A stretch of 64,000 bases of DNA from FEN-1297 sp021817845 (GCA_021817845.1 JAKAFW010000009.1:39875-103874), one strand, 5' to 3'. Counted from the first letter of the stretch, positions 19,001 through 28,205 are shown. Notes: generated by a model not told the origin, from the letters alone. Translations and numbers: made by a program.

Positions 19001-22000
19001 GGGCGGAATGATGAAAGTGCTATCGTCAACTGCTAATGATTTACAAGCCCAAAATATTCAGTATATAGAATTTTGGATGCAAGTTGAACCTGGAACATCA
19101 ACTAAGGATAGCATTTTTATTGACCTCGGTAGAATAAGCGAAGCTGTAATACCGGATAGAACTTTGCATACGGAGGATATTAATCATAATGGAATCCTTG
19201 CGCCGGGCGCAGATATCGGCATTGATGGAATGAATGACGCTCAGGAACGGGCAGCATATCCCAATTCTCATAATAATGCTGACCCTAGCGGTGATAATTT
19301 TGCTTTGAATACAAATCTCCCGAATAATGATATTATGAAATGGTATAATGTCAACGGCACGGAAGGTAATGCAGTCTTAACGGATATAGGGCGTATTCCC
19401 GATACCGAAGATTTAAATGGTAACGGTAATCTTGATTTGGTAAACAGCTATTTTAGATATGCTATTCCTTTAGATACAAATAAAAACACAAATCCATATA
19501 TTGCTGGAGGTGGAGATAATGCTAATTGGTATTTGTACCGGATACCGTTAAAAGATACTTCCTTAACTGTGGGGCAACCGAGCTTTTCCGATGTAGAATT
19601 TATCCGGTTGTTTGCAGCCGGAGTTAGCGACATTGTTCATTTAAGATTTGCCGAGTTTAATCTTTCAGGTAATCAATGGCAAAATACTGTGTACAATGAC
19701 TCAACATTATCTGTTTCAGTTGTAAACGTTGAAGATAATCTTGACTATTATAGTCCCCCCGGTGTTACAAGACCGATTGATCCGACACAAACTACAACAA
19801 CAGTTCGACTCAACGAACAATCTTTAAGCTTAACCCTGACAGATTTACCTGCAGGGCAATCCCGTGAAGCCGTTAAATATTTATACAATCCGCTCGATGT
19901 TTTTAATTACAGGGAAATGAAATTATTTATTCACGGCGATGATAAACCAAATTCGTTTTCAGATAATATATCAGATACTTCAAGCGGAAGCTATACTTCC
20001 GAGGTTTATTTAAAATTTGGAACTGACAGCTCTAATTATTATGAATATCGGCAGCCCGTTAAGCCCGGCTGGAATGATGTTGATATTATCTTTAGTGATT
20101 TAACCGCATTAAAACAGAACCTGGATAGTGTAACAACCGTTGCAAGATTTTTTATTGGTCAAAGCGGTGCTTCCTATGCTGTTAGAGGGAAACCTACTCT
20201 CACTTCTGTAAAATATTTAACGCTAGGAATAACAAACAGAACAAACAATACTAACAAGCCGCGTTTCGTCTCCGGTACTGTTTGGGTGGATGAATTAAGA
20301 GTTATCGGTGCGGACAACCACCCTGGTTCGGCTTATACATTTTCTACGTCGTTTAAGCTTGCCGATTTGTTGACTGTAAACTTCAATATTAGTCATACAG
20401 ACCCCTATTTCCATCCCCTATCAAGCCAGTATGGCTCAAGAATGGACTCTAAAAATTGGAGTCTATCTACAAATATTGATCTTCTAAAATTAATCCCATT
20501 TCATATGCCCGGCAGTAATTTATCATTAAATTATTCTCATACGGAATTTGTCGGGAAACCGCAGTTTTTGCCAGGTACTGATATAAACATAAATTCCGCT
20601 GCATTGCAAAGGCAAATTGCAATTAACGACACCGTTAATACACATCAAAAAATTACTCAAAGCGCTCAGCAATTAATATCATCAGCACAAACAGTAAATA
20701 TATCAGACTCCTATTCTGCTTCAGGTATTACGTTGAAAATTCCGACTTCTCTTTGGTTTATTCAAGATACATTTAACGCCATGTCTTTGGGATTTAATTA
20801 TAATAAGTCATTCAGTAGAAGCCCAACCGTTTTGTCAAATCTAAGCTGGCAGTGGAATGCAAATTTCAATTATGGTCTTAATTTTAGCCCTGATGATTAT
20901 TTATCACTTGTTAAAATTCCAGTCATAGGAACGATTCTTAGCTTCTTTAAGGATTACAGAGATTTAAAGTTATATTATGCACCGCAAAATTTCTCCTTAA
21001 ATGTTACTGCAAGCAGATCGAGGAATACTAATGTCGCGAGTCCGGTAAATAATATTTTTTATACGCCAATTATTTCCAGGAACTTTTCAACTTCTCGCGG
21101 CTTCAACATGGCATGGAAACTTACTGATGGAGGATTTCTTAACCTTGCGACAAATTACAGCATGAATATTAGCTCTTCATTAGCATTTTTGGAAACGGAC
21201 GCTAATAATAACCAGCGTCCTGAAAGTTATATTTGGAAAGAAATTTTGACACATGCTTTTTTTGGTAATGATTTTCTATACCAGCAGAATTTAAGCGTCA
21301 CTTCAAATCCAAGACTACCTTCACTATGGAATATTAGCCAATATTTTTCGATAAACGCATCATATAATGCTTCATATCAATGGGGAAATAACTTCAGCCA
21401 ACAGCAAGCCGGAAGAAGCGCCGGCTATAATTCTAAGACTTCGCTGGGACTTACAATAAGGTTAAAATCTTTGATGGACCCGCTTTTTGCCAAATCAAAT
21501 TTACCGAACGCTGTTCAAAATTCTAATCAAATTAACTTGCAATTAGAAAGAGAAAGAAATATTCAAGAGGAGTTACGAAGAAATGAATTAAATAATCAGA
21601 AAAAAGCCGGAATCAAAAATCCAGTTCCTTCCAGTCCTAATTTAGCTATAAAAGATACGGCGGTTATTCATGATTCTTTACAGACCAAGAAATTGGGTAA
21701 ATCTGAAATTTTAAGGAAAGGTTTTGATGTTGTTAAAACAGTTGTTAGAGTGCTTTTATTCGATTACGAATCGATTGCCTTAAATTTTAGCAACAGTAAC
21801 AGCCTATCAAAATCCGGAATTGAAGGCGAAGGTACAGGCTTTTACAATTTCTGGGGTTTGTCTTTCAATCAGAATAACGGACCCTCACGAACTTTTATGC
21901 TTGGATTGAGCGGTACGGTCGGAAGGCGAGTTTCCGGTGTTACTCTGCAGGATGTATTTTCGCAAAGCAACGATCTATCCTTCAGCACTTCTAAACCCCT

Positions 22001-22964
22001 GTGGGAAGGAGCCAAAATTGATTTAAATTGGAGAGTCGGCTGGTCTATGAATAAAAGCACTTCGCTTACGGCAGACTCTACTACAGGAAATATTGCTATT
22101 CAATCAATGAGTTCAAGCGGGACTATAACACGTTCATTCTTTTCACTGCCTCCGGTTTTCTTTTTGAGCGCACTAAAGAGCGGAATAAAAAGAGTCCACG
22201 AATTATATAATCCCCAGGCAGCTAATCCTTCTCAAAACCTATCCGATGCTTTTACGCAAGGATTTGAAACTTTACCTATTTTTTCGAGATTTAGTTTCTT
22301 AAAAAACTTTGCTAGCTACATTCCGCGGCCGAACTGGTCAATTTCCTGGGATGGATTGGAAAAATTTTATCCGTTCAAATCATTTGCGCAAAGGGTTTCG
22401 TTTGAACATGCTTACTCTTCTACTTACTCAGAAGGTTGGTACATTTCTCCCGATGGGACAAGAATAACACAATCTCAAAGAATTGACTACGGCTTTACAC
22501 CGCTTGTTGGTTTGAATTTTACTTTTGGACAATTGTGGAAGGGAAATTTAACGAGCAGTATAAAATACTCTACTCACTCGACTTTTGATCTTGGAGTCTC
22601 AACTTCAAATATAACCGAAGCATTCTCACGCGATATTGGTATAACTGCCGGTTATAACAAATCTGGTTTCGAGCTTCCGATATTCGGAATTTCATTAAAG
22701 AATGATATTGAGTTCAGTTTCTCATATACTAATTCTCAAACATCAACAGTTTTATACTATATGAATAACTACACAGATAGCGGAACGCCGCAAGATGGTA
22801 CTAACAGAATTTCAATTGAACCCCGCGTGAAATATACAATAAGTTCAAAAGTAACCATCGCAATTTTTTACACTCGCTCTTCTGTTGAACCCGTCGGCGC
22901 TTCAAGAATTCCGCCGACTACTACGAATCAAGCCGGGTTAGATGTTCATATTTCAATTCAATAA
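16026..22964 (+). CDS. sprA: SprA (Sov) outer-membrane translocon of the type IX secretion system
   Basis: A 2312-residue protein, close to the ~2400 of flavobacterial SprA. One N-terminal hydrophobic segment (about 6-20) is followed by a Ser/Asp-rich linker with a three-copy DSLKIDSL-type repeat (about 104-122), and then a very long beta-strand-rich body with repeated SprA N-terminal motifs such as NISADWNTQRTFEYQNQ and VDDFEGAK. The aromatic strand-end pattern is that of a giant beta-barrel. SprA forms the 36-strand pore through which proteins with a C-terminal sorting domain leave the periplasm. The start is uncertain: the TTG at 16026 has no SD, and the frame opens only at a stop at 15993. 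porX follows 134 bases later. Confidence 0.93.
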   Translation: MIWEIVRFCLFGAVISYAAINFGFDSPSNSQVNQSFWINAIFNYNLHEQAKNNRVSYQNALLNGKENLKSIKIPLPTQSDSLKNSYGNKVEQPLLKNDSTLALNDSLKIDSLKIDSLAIDSTARIKYFKYTRTDVPYVKFSLGNQSEFFAQPAPGIYNRTVTIDSTGKFVEIRETTAGNVSKVLLRMPIDEYLKLSLANNQQQIWNRLNDNYVYKGSKKELTQLIKDITNFEIPLPSVGVLSIFGKPKISLRIGGAVDIHAAWNNSTTQGITASNLGNTINQPDFQQQVQINVDGTIGDKLNISADWNTQRTFEYQNQLKIKYTGYEDEIIQSIEAGNVSLETSPLVGGSEALFGIKANFKLGPLSLTTLASQKKGEIKTVNVNSGTTSQNFSIRAYNYATNNYFLDTVYASTNPDLNMFNNYYGKATPEINPNYQVVDLQVWKSQSGLVYDPSKERQAIAYINLPSLTAQTVGTSPNYPDAFRSDTVNPVPGQTEVGRFVLLTPDVDYTLHKETGYITFNTQIQDQDVIAVAYRIGNPKGSQDDRFCGEFLNAVAANDSSKLVLKLVKPAYLKPSMTEAWKLLLKNIYPIGGVNIKQTGFVFNIKYESPGADPVVELPTQSGSTVRLLNAFGLDNYDASGNANPDNVFDWRPDLTVLPVQGEIIFPTLEPFGKNFPSSIPDSLKFQSVYDTIAAGAQNDKIHDKWELTGQFSGEASSTYQLGFNVVENSVRVTLNGRELTPGVDYTVDYNVGQLTIRNDAALVPGANLSITFEQNDLFSLASKTLVGARGLINFSPKTKLGFSILNLNQQTLSDKVRIGEEPLSNTIMGVDFNTSANLPFLTNALDNVISTKEMSSLTLAGEYAYMKPNPNTKTSNIPDDHGQSVAYVDDFEGAKVLIPIGVSYTGWKDLSPPEQIPSLTGLSSLQMMNYKAKSFWYSITPSDVLISAIWGNRKDAAAGQQQEPVMDFVFMPDSPGTYNYYPNLQDPKKNWGGMMKVLSSTANDLQAQNIQYIEFWMQVEPGTSTKDSIFIDLGRISEAVIPDRTLHTEDINHNGILAPGADIGIDGMNDAQERAAYPNSHNNADPSGDNFALNTNLPNNDIMKWYNVNGTEGNAVLTDIGRIPDTEDLNGNGNLDLVNSYFRYAIPLDTNKNTNPYIAGGGDNANWYLYRIPLKDTSLTVGQPSFSDVEFIRLFAAGVSDIVHLRFAEFNLSGNQWQNTVYNDSTLSVSVVNVEDNLDYYSPPGVTRPIDPTQTTTTVRLNEQSLSLTLTDLPAGQSREAVKYLYNPLDVFNYREMKLFIHGDDKPNSFSDNISDTSSGSYTSEVYLKFGTDSSNYYEYRQPVKPGWNDVDIIFSDLTALKQNLDSVTTVARFFIGQSGASYAVRGKPTLTSVKYLTLGITNRTNNTNKPRFVSGTVWVDELRVIGADNHPGSAYTFSTSFKLADLLTVNFNISHTDPYFHPLSSQYGSRMDSKNWSLSTNIDLLKLIPFHMPGSNLSLNYSHTEFVGKPQFLPGTDININSAALQRQIAINDTVNTHQKITQSAQQLISSAQTVNISDSYSASGITLKIPTSLWFIQDTFNAMSLGFNYNKSFSRSPTVLSNLSWQWNANFNYGLNFSPDDYLSLVKIPVIGTILSFFKDYRDLKLYYAPQNFSLNVTASRSRNTNVASPVNNIFYTPIISRNFSTSRGFNMAWKLTDGGFLNLATNYSMNISSSLAFLETDANNNQRPESYIWKEILTHAFFGNDFLYQQNLSVTSNPRLPSLWNISQYFSINASYNASYQWGNNFSQQQAGRSAGYNSKTSLGLTIRLKSLMDPLFAKSNLPNAVQNSNQINLQLERERNIQEELRRNELNNQKKAGIKNPVPSSPNLAIKDTAVIHDSLQTKKLGKSEILRKGFDVVKTVVRVLLFDYESIALNFSNSNSLSKSGIEGEGTGFYNFWGLSFNQNNGPSRTFMLGLSGTVGRRVSGVTLQDVFSQSNDLSFSTSKPLWEGAKIDLNWRVGWSMNKSTSLTADSTTGNIAIQSMSSSGTITRSFFSLPPVFFLSALKSGIKRVHELYNPQAANPSQNLSDAFTQGFETLPIFSRFSFLKNFASYIPRPNWSISWDGLEKFYPFKSFAQRVSFEHAYSSTYSEGWYISPDGTRITQSQRIDYGFTPLVGLNFTFGQLWKGNLTSSIKYSTHSTFDLGVSTSNITEAFSRDIGITAGYNKSGFELPIFGISLKNDIEFSFSYTNSQTSTVLYYMNNYTDSGTPQDGTNRISIEPRVKYTISSKVTIAIFYTRSSVEPVGASRIPPTTTNQAGLDVHISIQ

Positions 22965-23098
22965 TGCACACAAAAAAGATTAAATTATTAGAATCATTGT
23001 GTGATTAAAAGTTCTGGTTTGGAAAAATTTCTTTGGTAAATTTTGAATAGCGATTTTATCCAGGTATTAAAATCAATTAAACTAAACGAAAGATTATA

Positions 23099-24667
23099 AT
23101 GAAAGAAAAAAGGATTTTATGGGTTGATGACGAGATTGAATTATTCCGTTCGCACATAATTTTTTTATCTGAAAAAGGTTATGTTGTTGATACAGCAACA
23201 AATGGGGAAGACGCTGTCTCTTCGGTTAAAGAAAACGAATATGATTTAATTTTCCTTGATGAAATGATGGCCGGAATGGGCGGGCTTGAGACTTTAAGCA
23301 TGATCAAAGAATTGAATGTAAATATTCCTGTTGTTATGATTACGAAAAGTGAAGAAGAAAGTTTAATGGATGAAGCCATCGGTGGAAAAATTGCAGACTA
23401 TTTGACCAAACCTGTTAACCCGAGTCAAGTTCTTCTTGTTTGCAAAAAGATTCTTGAAGGAAAAAGAATTACTAGCCAATATGCGGCAAAGGATTATCTT
23501 TCAGACTTTAATGAAATTTCGCGCGCATTCTTAAATCAAATGGATTTTGCAGAATGGATTGAAATTTATTTAAAGCTTGTTAATTGGGATGTTGAGCTTG
23601 ATACTCATCCGGGAATAAATTTACGCCAGTCGCTCAACGATCAAAAGAAAGAAGGCAATAAAGAATTTTCTAGATTCGTTGAGAGAAATTATAGAAAATG
23701 GATTAATTCACCTGGAGATATTGATACTCCTCTTCTTTCTCCGCAAGTATCTCAAAAATATGTTCTTAACCATCTTCAGGAACCAAATATTTCTGTTTTC
23801 TATTTTATTATCGATTGCCTGCGACTTGACCAGTGGCTTTTGATGGAAAAACATCTAACAGAATATTTCAAAATCGATAAAGAATATTATTTTGCAATTC
23901 TTCCGACGGCAACACCGTATGCAAGAAATTCGATTTTCAGCGGTCTTTATCCTTCCGAAATTGAAAAAAATTATCCTCAATACTGGTCTAGTGGGGATGA
24001 TGAAGAAAAGAGTATGAATAAATATGAAAAAGAATTGCTCCAACTTCTTTTGGATAGAAAGAAAATAAAACTGCGAAATGAATTGAAGTATATCAAAATA
24101 ATTGATCCCGAAGTTGGAAGAAATTTTGAGCAGAATATTCTTTCATATCAGCACACACATCTTACGGCTATTGTTGTAAACTTCCTCGATATGATTGCGC
24201 ATGGTCGCTCCGATTCCGATTTATTAAAAGAAATTGCTCCGGACGAACCCGCTTACCGGTCATTAACCGATAGCTGGTTTAAACATTCCTCTTTGCTGGC
24301 TACTTTCAAAGCTCTTGCTAATCTAAAAAATGTAAAAATAGTTATTACTACTGACCACGGCAGCATTCGATCTATGCGAGGTGCCAAAGTCCTAGGCGAT
24401 AAAGAAGCCGCAGTAAATTTAAGATTTAAATACGGAAGAAATCTTAAAGTCGATGAAAAGCATGCTGTATATGTAAAAAATCCTGATGAATTTAAATTAC
24501 CGCGCCGCGGCGTTACTGTAAATTATATTATTGCCAAGGAAGATTATTATTTTGTCTATCCTACCGACTACCATAAATATTTGACATATTACAAAGATAC
24601 TTTTCAGCACGGGGGAATTTCTATGGAAGAAATGATTTTACCAATTATAACAATGGAACCAAAATAA
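23099..24667 (+). CDS. porX: PorX-type response regulator with PglZ phosphodiesterase domain
   Basis: A 522-residue protein. Receiver domain 1-118 with the acidic pocket WVDDE, phosphorylation site Asp54 (IFLDEMM) and Lys104 (YLTKPVNP). A helical linker follows, then a PglZ/alkaline-phosphatase-fold domain with likely metal ligands in IIDCLRLDQW, TPYARNSIFSG, DMIAHGRS, ITTDHGS and FQHGG. PorX is the orphan-type regulator that, with sensor PorY, controls T9SS gene expression, and its PglZ domain has phosphodiesterase activity in P. gingivalis. It sits directly downstream of sprA and 2 bases upstream of tsaE. No PorY gene is in view, though three other kinases lie at 41-49 kb. Confidence 0.92.
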   Translation: MKEKRILWVDDEIELFRSHIIFLSEKGYVVDTATNGEDAVSSVKENEYDLIFLDEMMAGMGGLETLSMIKELNVNIPVVMITKSEEESLMDEAIGGKIADYLTKPVNPSQVLLVCKKILEGKRITSQYAAKDYLSDFNEISRAFLNQMDFAEWIEIYLKLVNWDVELDTHPGINLRQSLNDQKKEGNKEFSRFVERNYRKWINSPGDIDTPLLSPQVSQKYVLNHLQEPNISVFYFIIDCLRLDQWLLMEKHLTEYFKIDKEYYFAILPTATPYARNSIFSGLYPSEIEKNYPQYWSSGDDEEKSMNKYEKELLQLLLDRKKIKLRNELKYIKIIDPEVGRNFEQNILSYQHTHLTAIVVNFLDMIAHGRSDSDLLKEIAPDEPAYRSLTDSWFKHSSLLATFKALANLKNVKIVITTDHGSIRSMRGAKVLGDKEAAVNLRFKYGRNLKVDEKHAVYVKNPDEFKLPRRGVTVNYIIAKEDYYFVYPTDYHKYLTYYKDTFQHGGISMEEMILPIITMEPK

Positions 24668-24669
24668 AA

Positions 24670-25098
24670 GTGAACTTCCCATTTACAAAGAAAGTTTTTA
24701 CCGAAGATGATACAATAAATCTTGCCGGTGAATTTGTTAATTACATCTCATCTGGGGATGTAATTGTTCTGAATGGTAATCTTGGAGCAGGTAAAACTTT
24801 TTTTATTAAGCATACTTTAAAAATATTTGGAGTGAATAACGTAACTTCTCCAACTTTTGCCATCGTAAATGAGTACTCCGGTAAGTACAAAGTATTTCAT
24901 TTTGATTTTTACCGGGTAAATAACGTCTCCGAGCTTTTTGATATTGGGATCAATGATTATTTTAACGATGATAGTGCGGTAATTTTTATTGAATGGGGTA
25001 ATTTGATTCCCGTTATTTTACCAAAAAAAAGATTTGAAGTAAATATTACCTTAAACGATGATCTTTCGAGAGACTTTAATTTTATAAAATATGAATGA
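24670..25098 (+). CDS. tsaE: TsaE, ATPase for tRNA threonylcarbamoyladenosine (t6A) synthesis
   Basis: A 142-residue P-loop protein with Walker A LNGNLGAGKTFFIKHTL, switch SPTFAIVNEY, and the conserved FHFDFYRV and FIEWG motifs. It supports the TsaBD complex in making t6A at position 37 of ANN-decoding tRNAs. It starts with GTG two bases after porX and overlaps tsaB by 8 bases. The porX-tsaE adjacency is, to my knowledge, frequent in Bacteroidota. Length and motifs are normal. Confidence 0.93.
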   Translation: MNFPFTKKVFTEDDTINLAGEFVNYISSGDVIVLNGNLGAGKTFFIKHTLKIFGVNNVTSPTFAIVNEYSGKYKVFHFDFYRVNNVSELFDIGINDYFNDDSAVIFIEWGNLIPVILPKKRFEVNITLNDDLSRDFNFIKYE

Positions 25099-25756
25099 AT
25101 CAAAGCCGGTATTAGCGATTGAAACTTCACAAAGCCTTTGCAGTGTTTGTGTCTATTTTTCGGACGAAATTTTCTATGAAATGAATATTAATCTGAAAAA
25201 CTCCCACGCCGAAAAATTATTTGAAGCTACCGACTTTGTTTTGAAATCTTCCGGTGTTAATGCAAAAGACCTGGATGCAATTGCAGTTTCTGCAGGCCCG
25301 GGTTCTTTTACCGGTTTAAGGATCGGAATGTCTGCTGCAAAAGGTTTAGCTTTTGGAGCTAAATTACCAATTGTTTCAGTGCCTACTTTTGAAGCTATGG
25401 CACTGCAAATTGCAAATTACCTAAAATGTGATAGTGATTTTTTTATTGCAAACAAAGTTAATGTTGAAGAGTTATATTTTGCCAAGTTTCAAGTTAAAAG
25501 GAATAGTTATATATTTGCGGAGAATCTGGGTATAATCAAGCGGGACGAATTTGGCAAAAGAATAAAGAATACTTTAACTTTTGGTAATGTCTTTCCGCTA
25601 GAGGGAAAAATAAAAAATCTTTCTGCGCCCAATTCCTCGTTTATAGCGAAGTGGTGCAATCTCTTCGGAGAAAAGCTGAAAGTGTATGATTACGATTTTC
25701 TTGAGCCGAATTATCTAAAAAATTTTGTTGTAAAGGAAAGAAAAAAAAATGATTAA
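25091..25756 (+). CDS. tsaB: TsaB, t6A synthesis scaffold protein
   Basis: A 221-residue ASKHA-fold protein with AIETSQSLCSVCV at the start and the TsaB motif VSAGPGSFTGLRIGMSAAKG near residue 70. It is the pseudo-enzyme partner of TsaD in t6A formation. It overlaps tsaE (8 bases) and the next gene (8 bases), so all three are probably translated from one message. The C-terminal half is divergent, as is common for TsaB in this phylum. Confidence 0.92.
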   Translation: MNESKPVLAIETSQSLCSVCVYFSDEIFYEMNINLKNSHAEKLFEATDFVLKSSGVNAKDLDAIAVSAGPGSFTGLRIGMSAAKGLAFGAKLPIVSVPTFEAMALQIANYLKCDSDFFIANKVNVEELYFAKFQVKRNSYIFAENLGIIKRDEFGKRIKNTLTFGNVFPLEGKIKNLSAPNSSFIAKWCNLFGEKLKVYDYDFLEPNYLKNFVVKERKKND

Positions 25757-26480
25757 GAAAATAATTACCTTGGTTGTTTTCTTTTTCTCGTTTTGTGTTG
25801 CTCAGTCAATTGGACCGGTTGTTTCCGTTCCTAAAATAGATTACGACTTCAGTAATGCTCCTGCCGGAACTTCAGTTGAACATTCTTTTGTAATTTATAA
25901 CGGGGGCGGCGCTCTTCTTACTTTATCCGGTGTTAAGTCTTCATGCAATTGTATTACAGCTACACTTGATAAAAATAGCTTGATGCCCGGAGATTCTGCC
26001 CACTTGAATATTGATTATGTTAGCAAGGGTAGAGCTAATCCCGAAGATAACTACGTTACTGTAAAAACCAACGATCCAAATAATCCGGATTTGAAGTTAT
26101 TTGTAACCCGTGCTTATCCTGATAACAAACCCACGCTTTCCGGTATCCCGATTGATTCTTCGTTCCATCCTGCGGCTAACTTTCCTGAAACCGAACATAA
26201 TTTTGGCTCAATCAAACAAGGACAGGTTGTGGAATGTTTTTTCATAATAAAAAATAGTGGTAACACAACTTTAATAATAAAAGACATAAGAACATCTTGC
26301 GGATGTACTGCCGCCGTAGTTAAGAAAAAGGAACTTTTACCGGGCGATTCATCTCAGATTCGTGTTCAATTTGATTCTGCCGGTTTGAACGGAAAAGTTA
26401 ACAGAGTAATTTCAATTACAACAAACGATCCAATACATCCTCGCAAATCATTAACAATATTTGCTGACGTAACAAAGTAG
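25749..26480 (+). CDS. Exported protein with two DUF1573 domains
   Basis: A 243-residue protein. Signal peptide about 1-19 (FFSFCVAQS). DUF1573/ASH-like Ig domain one is about 28-125, with VEHSFVIYNGGGALLTL and the Cys-containing SSCNCITA. Domain two is about 145-243, with FGSIKQGQVVECFFIIKN and TSCGCTAAVV. The SCxC motif after the first strands is the family signature. The function is not established; such domains probably mediate binding in the periplasm or at the cell surface. It sits in the compact run between tsaB and accD, which is probably co-transcription and not a functional link. Confidence 0.85.
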   Translation: MIKKIITLVVFFFSFCVAQSIGPVVSVPKIDYDFSNAPAGTSVEHSFVIYNGGGALLTLSGVKSSCNCITATLDKNSLMPGDSAHLNIDYVSKGRANPEDNYVTVKTNDPNNPDLKLFVTRAYPDNKPTLSGIPIDSSFHPAANFPETEHNFGSIKQGQVVECFFIIKNSGNTTLIIKDIRTSCGCTAAVVKKKELLPGDSSQIRVQFDSAGLNGKVNRVISITTNDPIHPRKSLTIFADVTK

Positions 26481-26490
26481 AGTTTTATAA

Positions 26491-27330
26491 ATGGCATGGT
26501 TTAAAAGATCAAAAGAAAATATTTCACCTGACTCGCAAAAAAAAGATTTGCCCGACGGATTATGGGAAAAATGCTCAAGTTGTGGAGAAATAATTCATAA
26601 AAAACAATTAGAAACAAATTTGTGGACTTGTACAAAGTGCGGTTTCCATTTTAGGATTGGAAGTAAGGAATATATTGACGTTATCTTGGATAAAGGCACG
26701 TTCAAAGAGATGGATAAAAAAATGCGTTCCGGAGACCCGCTCGAATTTGAAGATACTAAGAAATACAAAGAGAGAATTCAAGAAACCATAAAAAAACTTG
26801 GATTGAATGATGCAGTTAAAACAGGTACTGGAAAAATAAATGGCATGGATGTAGCTTTCGGTTGTATGGATTTTAAATTTATCGGCGGAAGCATGGGCTC
26901 TGTTGTTGGCGAAAAACTTGCAAGATTAATTGACAAGGCTTTCAAAAATAAAATTCCATTAATTATAATTTCTGCAAGCGGTGGTGCAAGAATGATGGAG
27001 GGAGCTTTTTCTCTTATGCAAATGGCAAAAACAAGTTCACGCCTTGCAAGACTTGCCGATGCTCATGTGCCTTACATCTCGGTTTTAACTGACCCAACTA
27101 CCGGAGGCACAACTGCTAGTTATGCTATGCTTGGTGATATCCATATTGCCGAACCGCAAGCTCTTATCGGGTTTGCCGGTCCTCGTGTTATCAAACAGAC
27201 AATCGGTAAAGATTTGCCCAAAGGATTCCAGAAATCAGAATTTTTACTCGAACAGGGATTTGTTGATGTTATCTCACCCAGAAAAGAATTAAAGAATAAT
27301 ATCTATAATGTCTTATCGTTAATTTCCTGA
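26491..27330 (+). CDS. accD: Acetyl-CoA carboxylase carboxyltransferase subunit beta
   Basis: A 279-residue protein. The N-terminal zinc ribbon is formed by Cys28, Cys31, Cys47 and Cys50. A crotonase-fold carboxyltransferase domain follows with FIGGSMGSVVGEKLARL, SASGGARMMEG and DPTTGGTTASYAMLGD. It moves CO2 from carboxybiotin to acetyl-CoA in the first step of fatty-acid synthesis, paired with AccA (not in this window). The stop is 8 bases before the ATT start of panC, and birA, which biotinylates the carrier of this enzyme, is about 1.6 kb further on the other strand. Confidence 0.95.
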   Translation: MAWFKRSKENISPDSQKKDLPDGLWEKCSSCGEIIHKKQLETNLWTCTKCGFHFRIGSKEYIDVILDKGTFKEMDKKMRSGDPLEFEDTKKYKERIQETIKKLGLNDAVKTGTGKINGMDVAFGCMDFKFIGGSMGSVVGEKLARLIDKAFKNKIPLIIISASGGARMMEGAFSLMQMAKTSSRLARLADAHVPYISVLTDPTTGGTTASYAMLGDIHIAEPQALIGFAGPRVIKQTIGKDLPKGFQKSEFLLEQGFVDVISPRKELKNNIYNVLSLIS

Positions 27331-27338
27331 GGTAACCT

Positions 27339-28193
27339 ATTAAAATTATTACTAGCGTTAAGCAAATGCAAAGGCTTTCAAGAAAGTTGAAAGCTGAGAA
27401 TAAGGCGATAGGTTTTGTGCCGACGATGGGGTTCCTCCACGAAGGTCATATCTCGCTTGTTAAAAAATCTAAGCAAAAATCTGATGTTACAGTTGTTTCT
27501 ATTTTTGTTAATCCAGCTCAATTTGCACCCAACGAAGACTTTGAAAAATATCCTCGCGATCTTAGGCATGATAAAAATATATTGACAGAAAACGGTGCCG
27601 ATTATCTATTTATTCCCGACGTTTCGGAAATTTATCAACCTAATTACCAAACTTTTGTTGAAGTTAATGAAATTTCCCATATTCTTGAAGGTGAGTTTCG
27701 CCCTTTTCACTTTAAAGGAGTAGCAACAATACTTTCCATACTTTTCAATTGTGTTTTGCCTGACTATGCCTTTTTTGGTCAAAAAGATGCACAGCAAGTT
27801 GCTGTAATTCGCCAGATGACAAAAGATTTAAAATTTACTACTGAAATAATTGCATGTCCAATCGTTCGCGAAAAAGACGGTTTGGCGATGAGTTCACGTA
27901 ATATTTATTTATCTATTACTGAAAGAAGCGATGCTCTGGTTTTATTCAAAGCGCTCAAACTCGCAGAAAAGTTAGTAATGGAAGGGGAAAGATTAACAGA
28001 TATAATAATTTCTAAGATGATTAATGAAATTAATTCAATTGACTCATCTAAAATTGATTATGTAAGAATTGTGGATGTGGGAAAATTTTCCCCGGTTGAT
28101 AGCTTAATATCCGGGGAAAAATATTATTTCCTAATAGCTTGCAAAATCGGAAATACACGATTGATAGATAATGTAATTATTAAAGTTTCTTAA
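27339..28193 (+). CDS. panC: Pantothenate synthetase (pantoate-beta-alanine ligase), ATT start
   Basis: The enzyme joins pantoate and beta-alanine with ATP. Motifs: FVPTMGFLHEGHISLV (HIGH-like), FFGQKDAQQ, REKDGLAMSSRN. The first ATG (27366) would drop the first beta strand. Reading from the ATT at 27339 gives MKIITSVKQMQRLSRKL, which matches the canonical PanC N-terminus. A GAGG site (27329-27332) stands exactly six bases before that ATT, and no SD stands before the ATG. I therefore place the start at the ATT, giving 284 residues (the usual length is about 280). The SD overlaps the accD stop, so translation is probably coupled. A start at 27366 remains possible. Confidence 0.9.
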   Translation: MKIITSVKQMQRLSRKLKAENKAIGFVPTMGFLHEGHISLVKKSKQKSDVTVVSIFVNPAQFAPNEDFEKYPRDLRHDKNILTENGADYLFIPDVSEIYQPNYQTFVEVNEISHILEGEFRPFHFKGVATILSILFNCVLPDYAFFGQKDAQQVAVIRQMTKDLKFTTEIIACPIVREKDGLAMSSRNIYLSITERSDALVLFKALKLAEKLVMEGERLTDIIISKMINEINSIDSSKIDYVRIVDVGKFSPVDSLISGEKYYFLIACKIGNTRLIDNVIIKVS

Positions 28194-28205
28194 ATTTAAA
28201 TTGTG

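Noticed and set aside
22967..23003. Weak hairpin CACACAA / TTGTGTG after sprA
   Set aside because: A 7-bp AT-rich stem with a 23-base loop and no T-run. It may form but is not good evidence for a terminator before porX.
23099..24667. PglZ domain as a sign of a BREX phage-defence system
   Set aside because: The domain is fused to a receiver domain and lies beside sprA, which is the PorX arrangement. No brxC, pglX or brxL gene is nearby.
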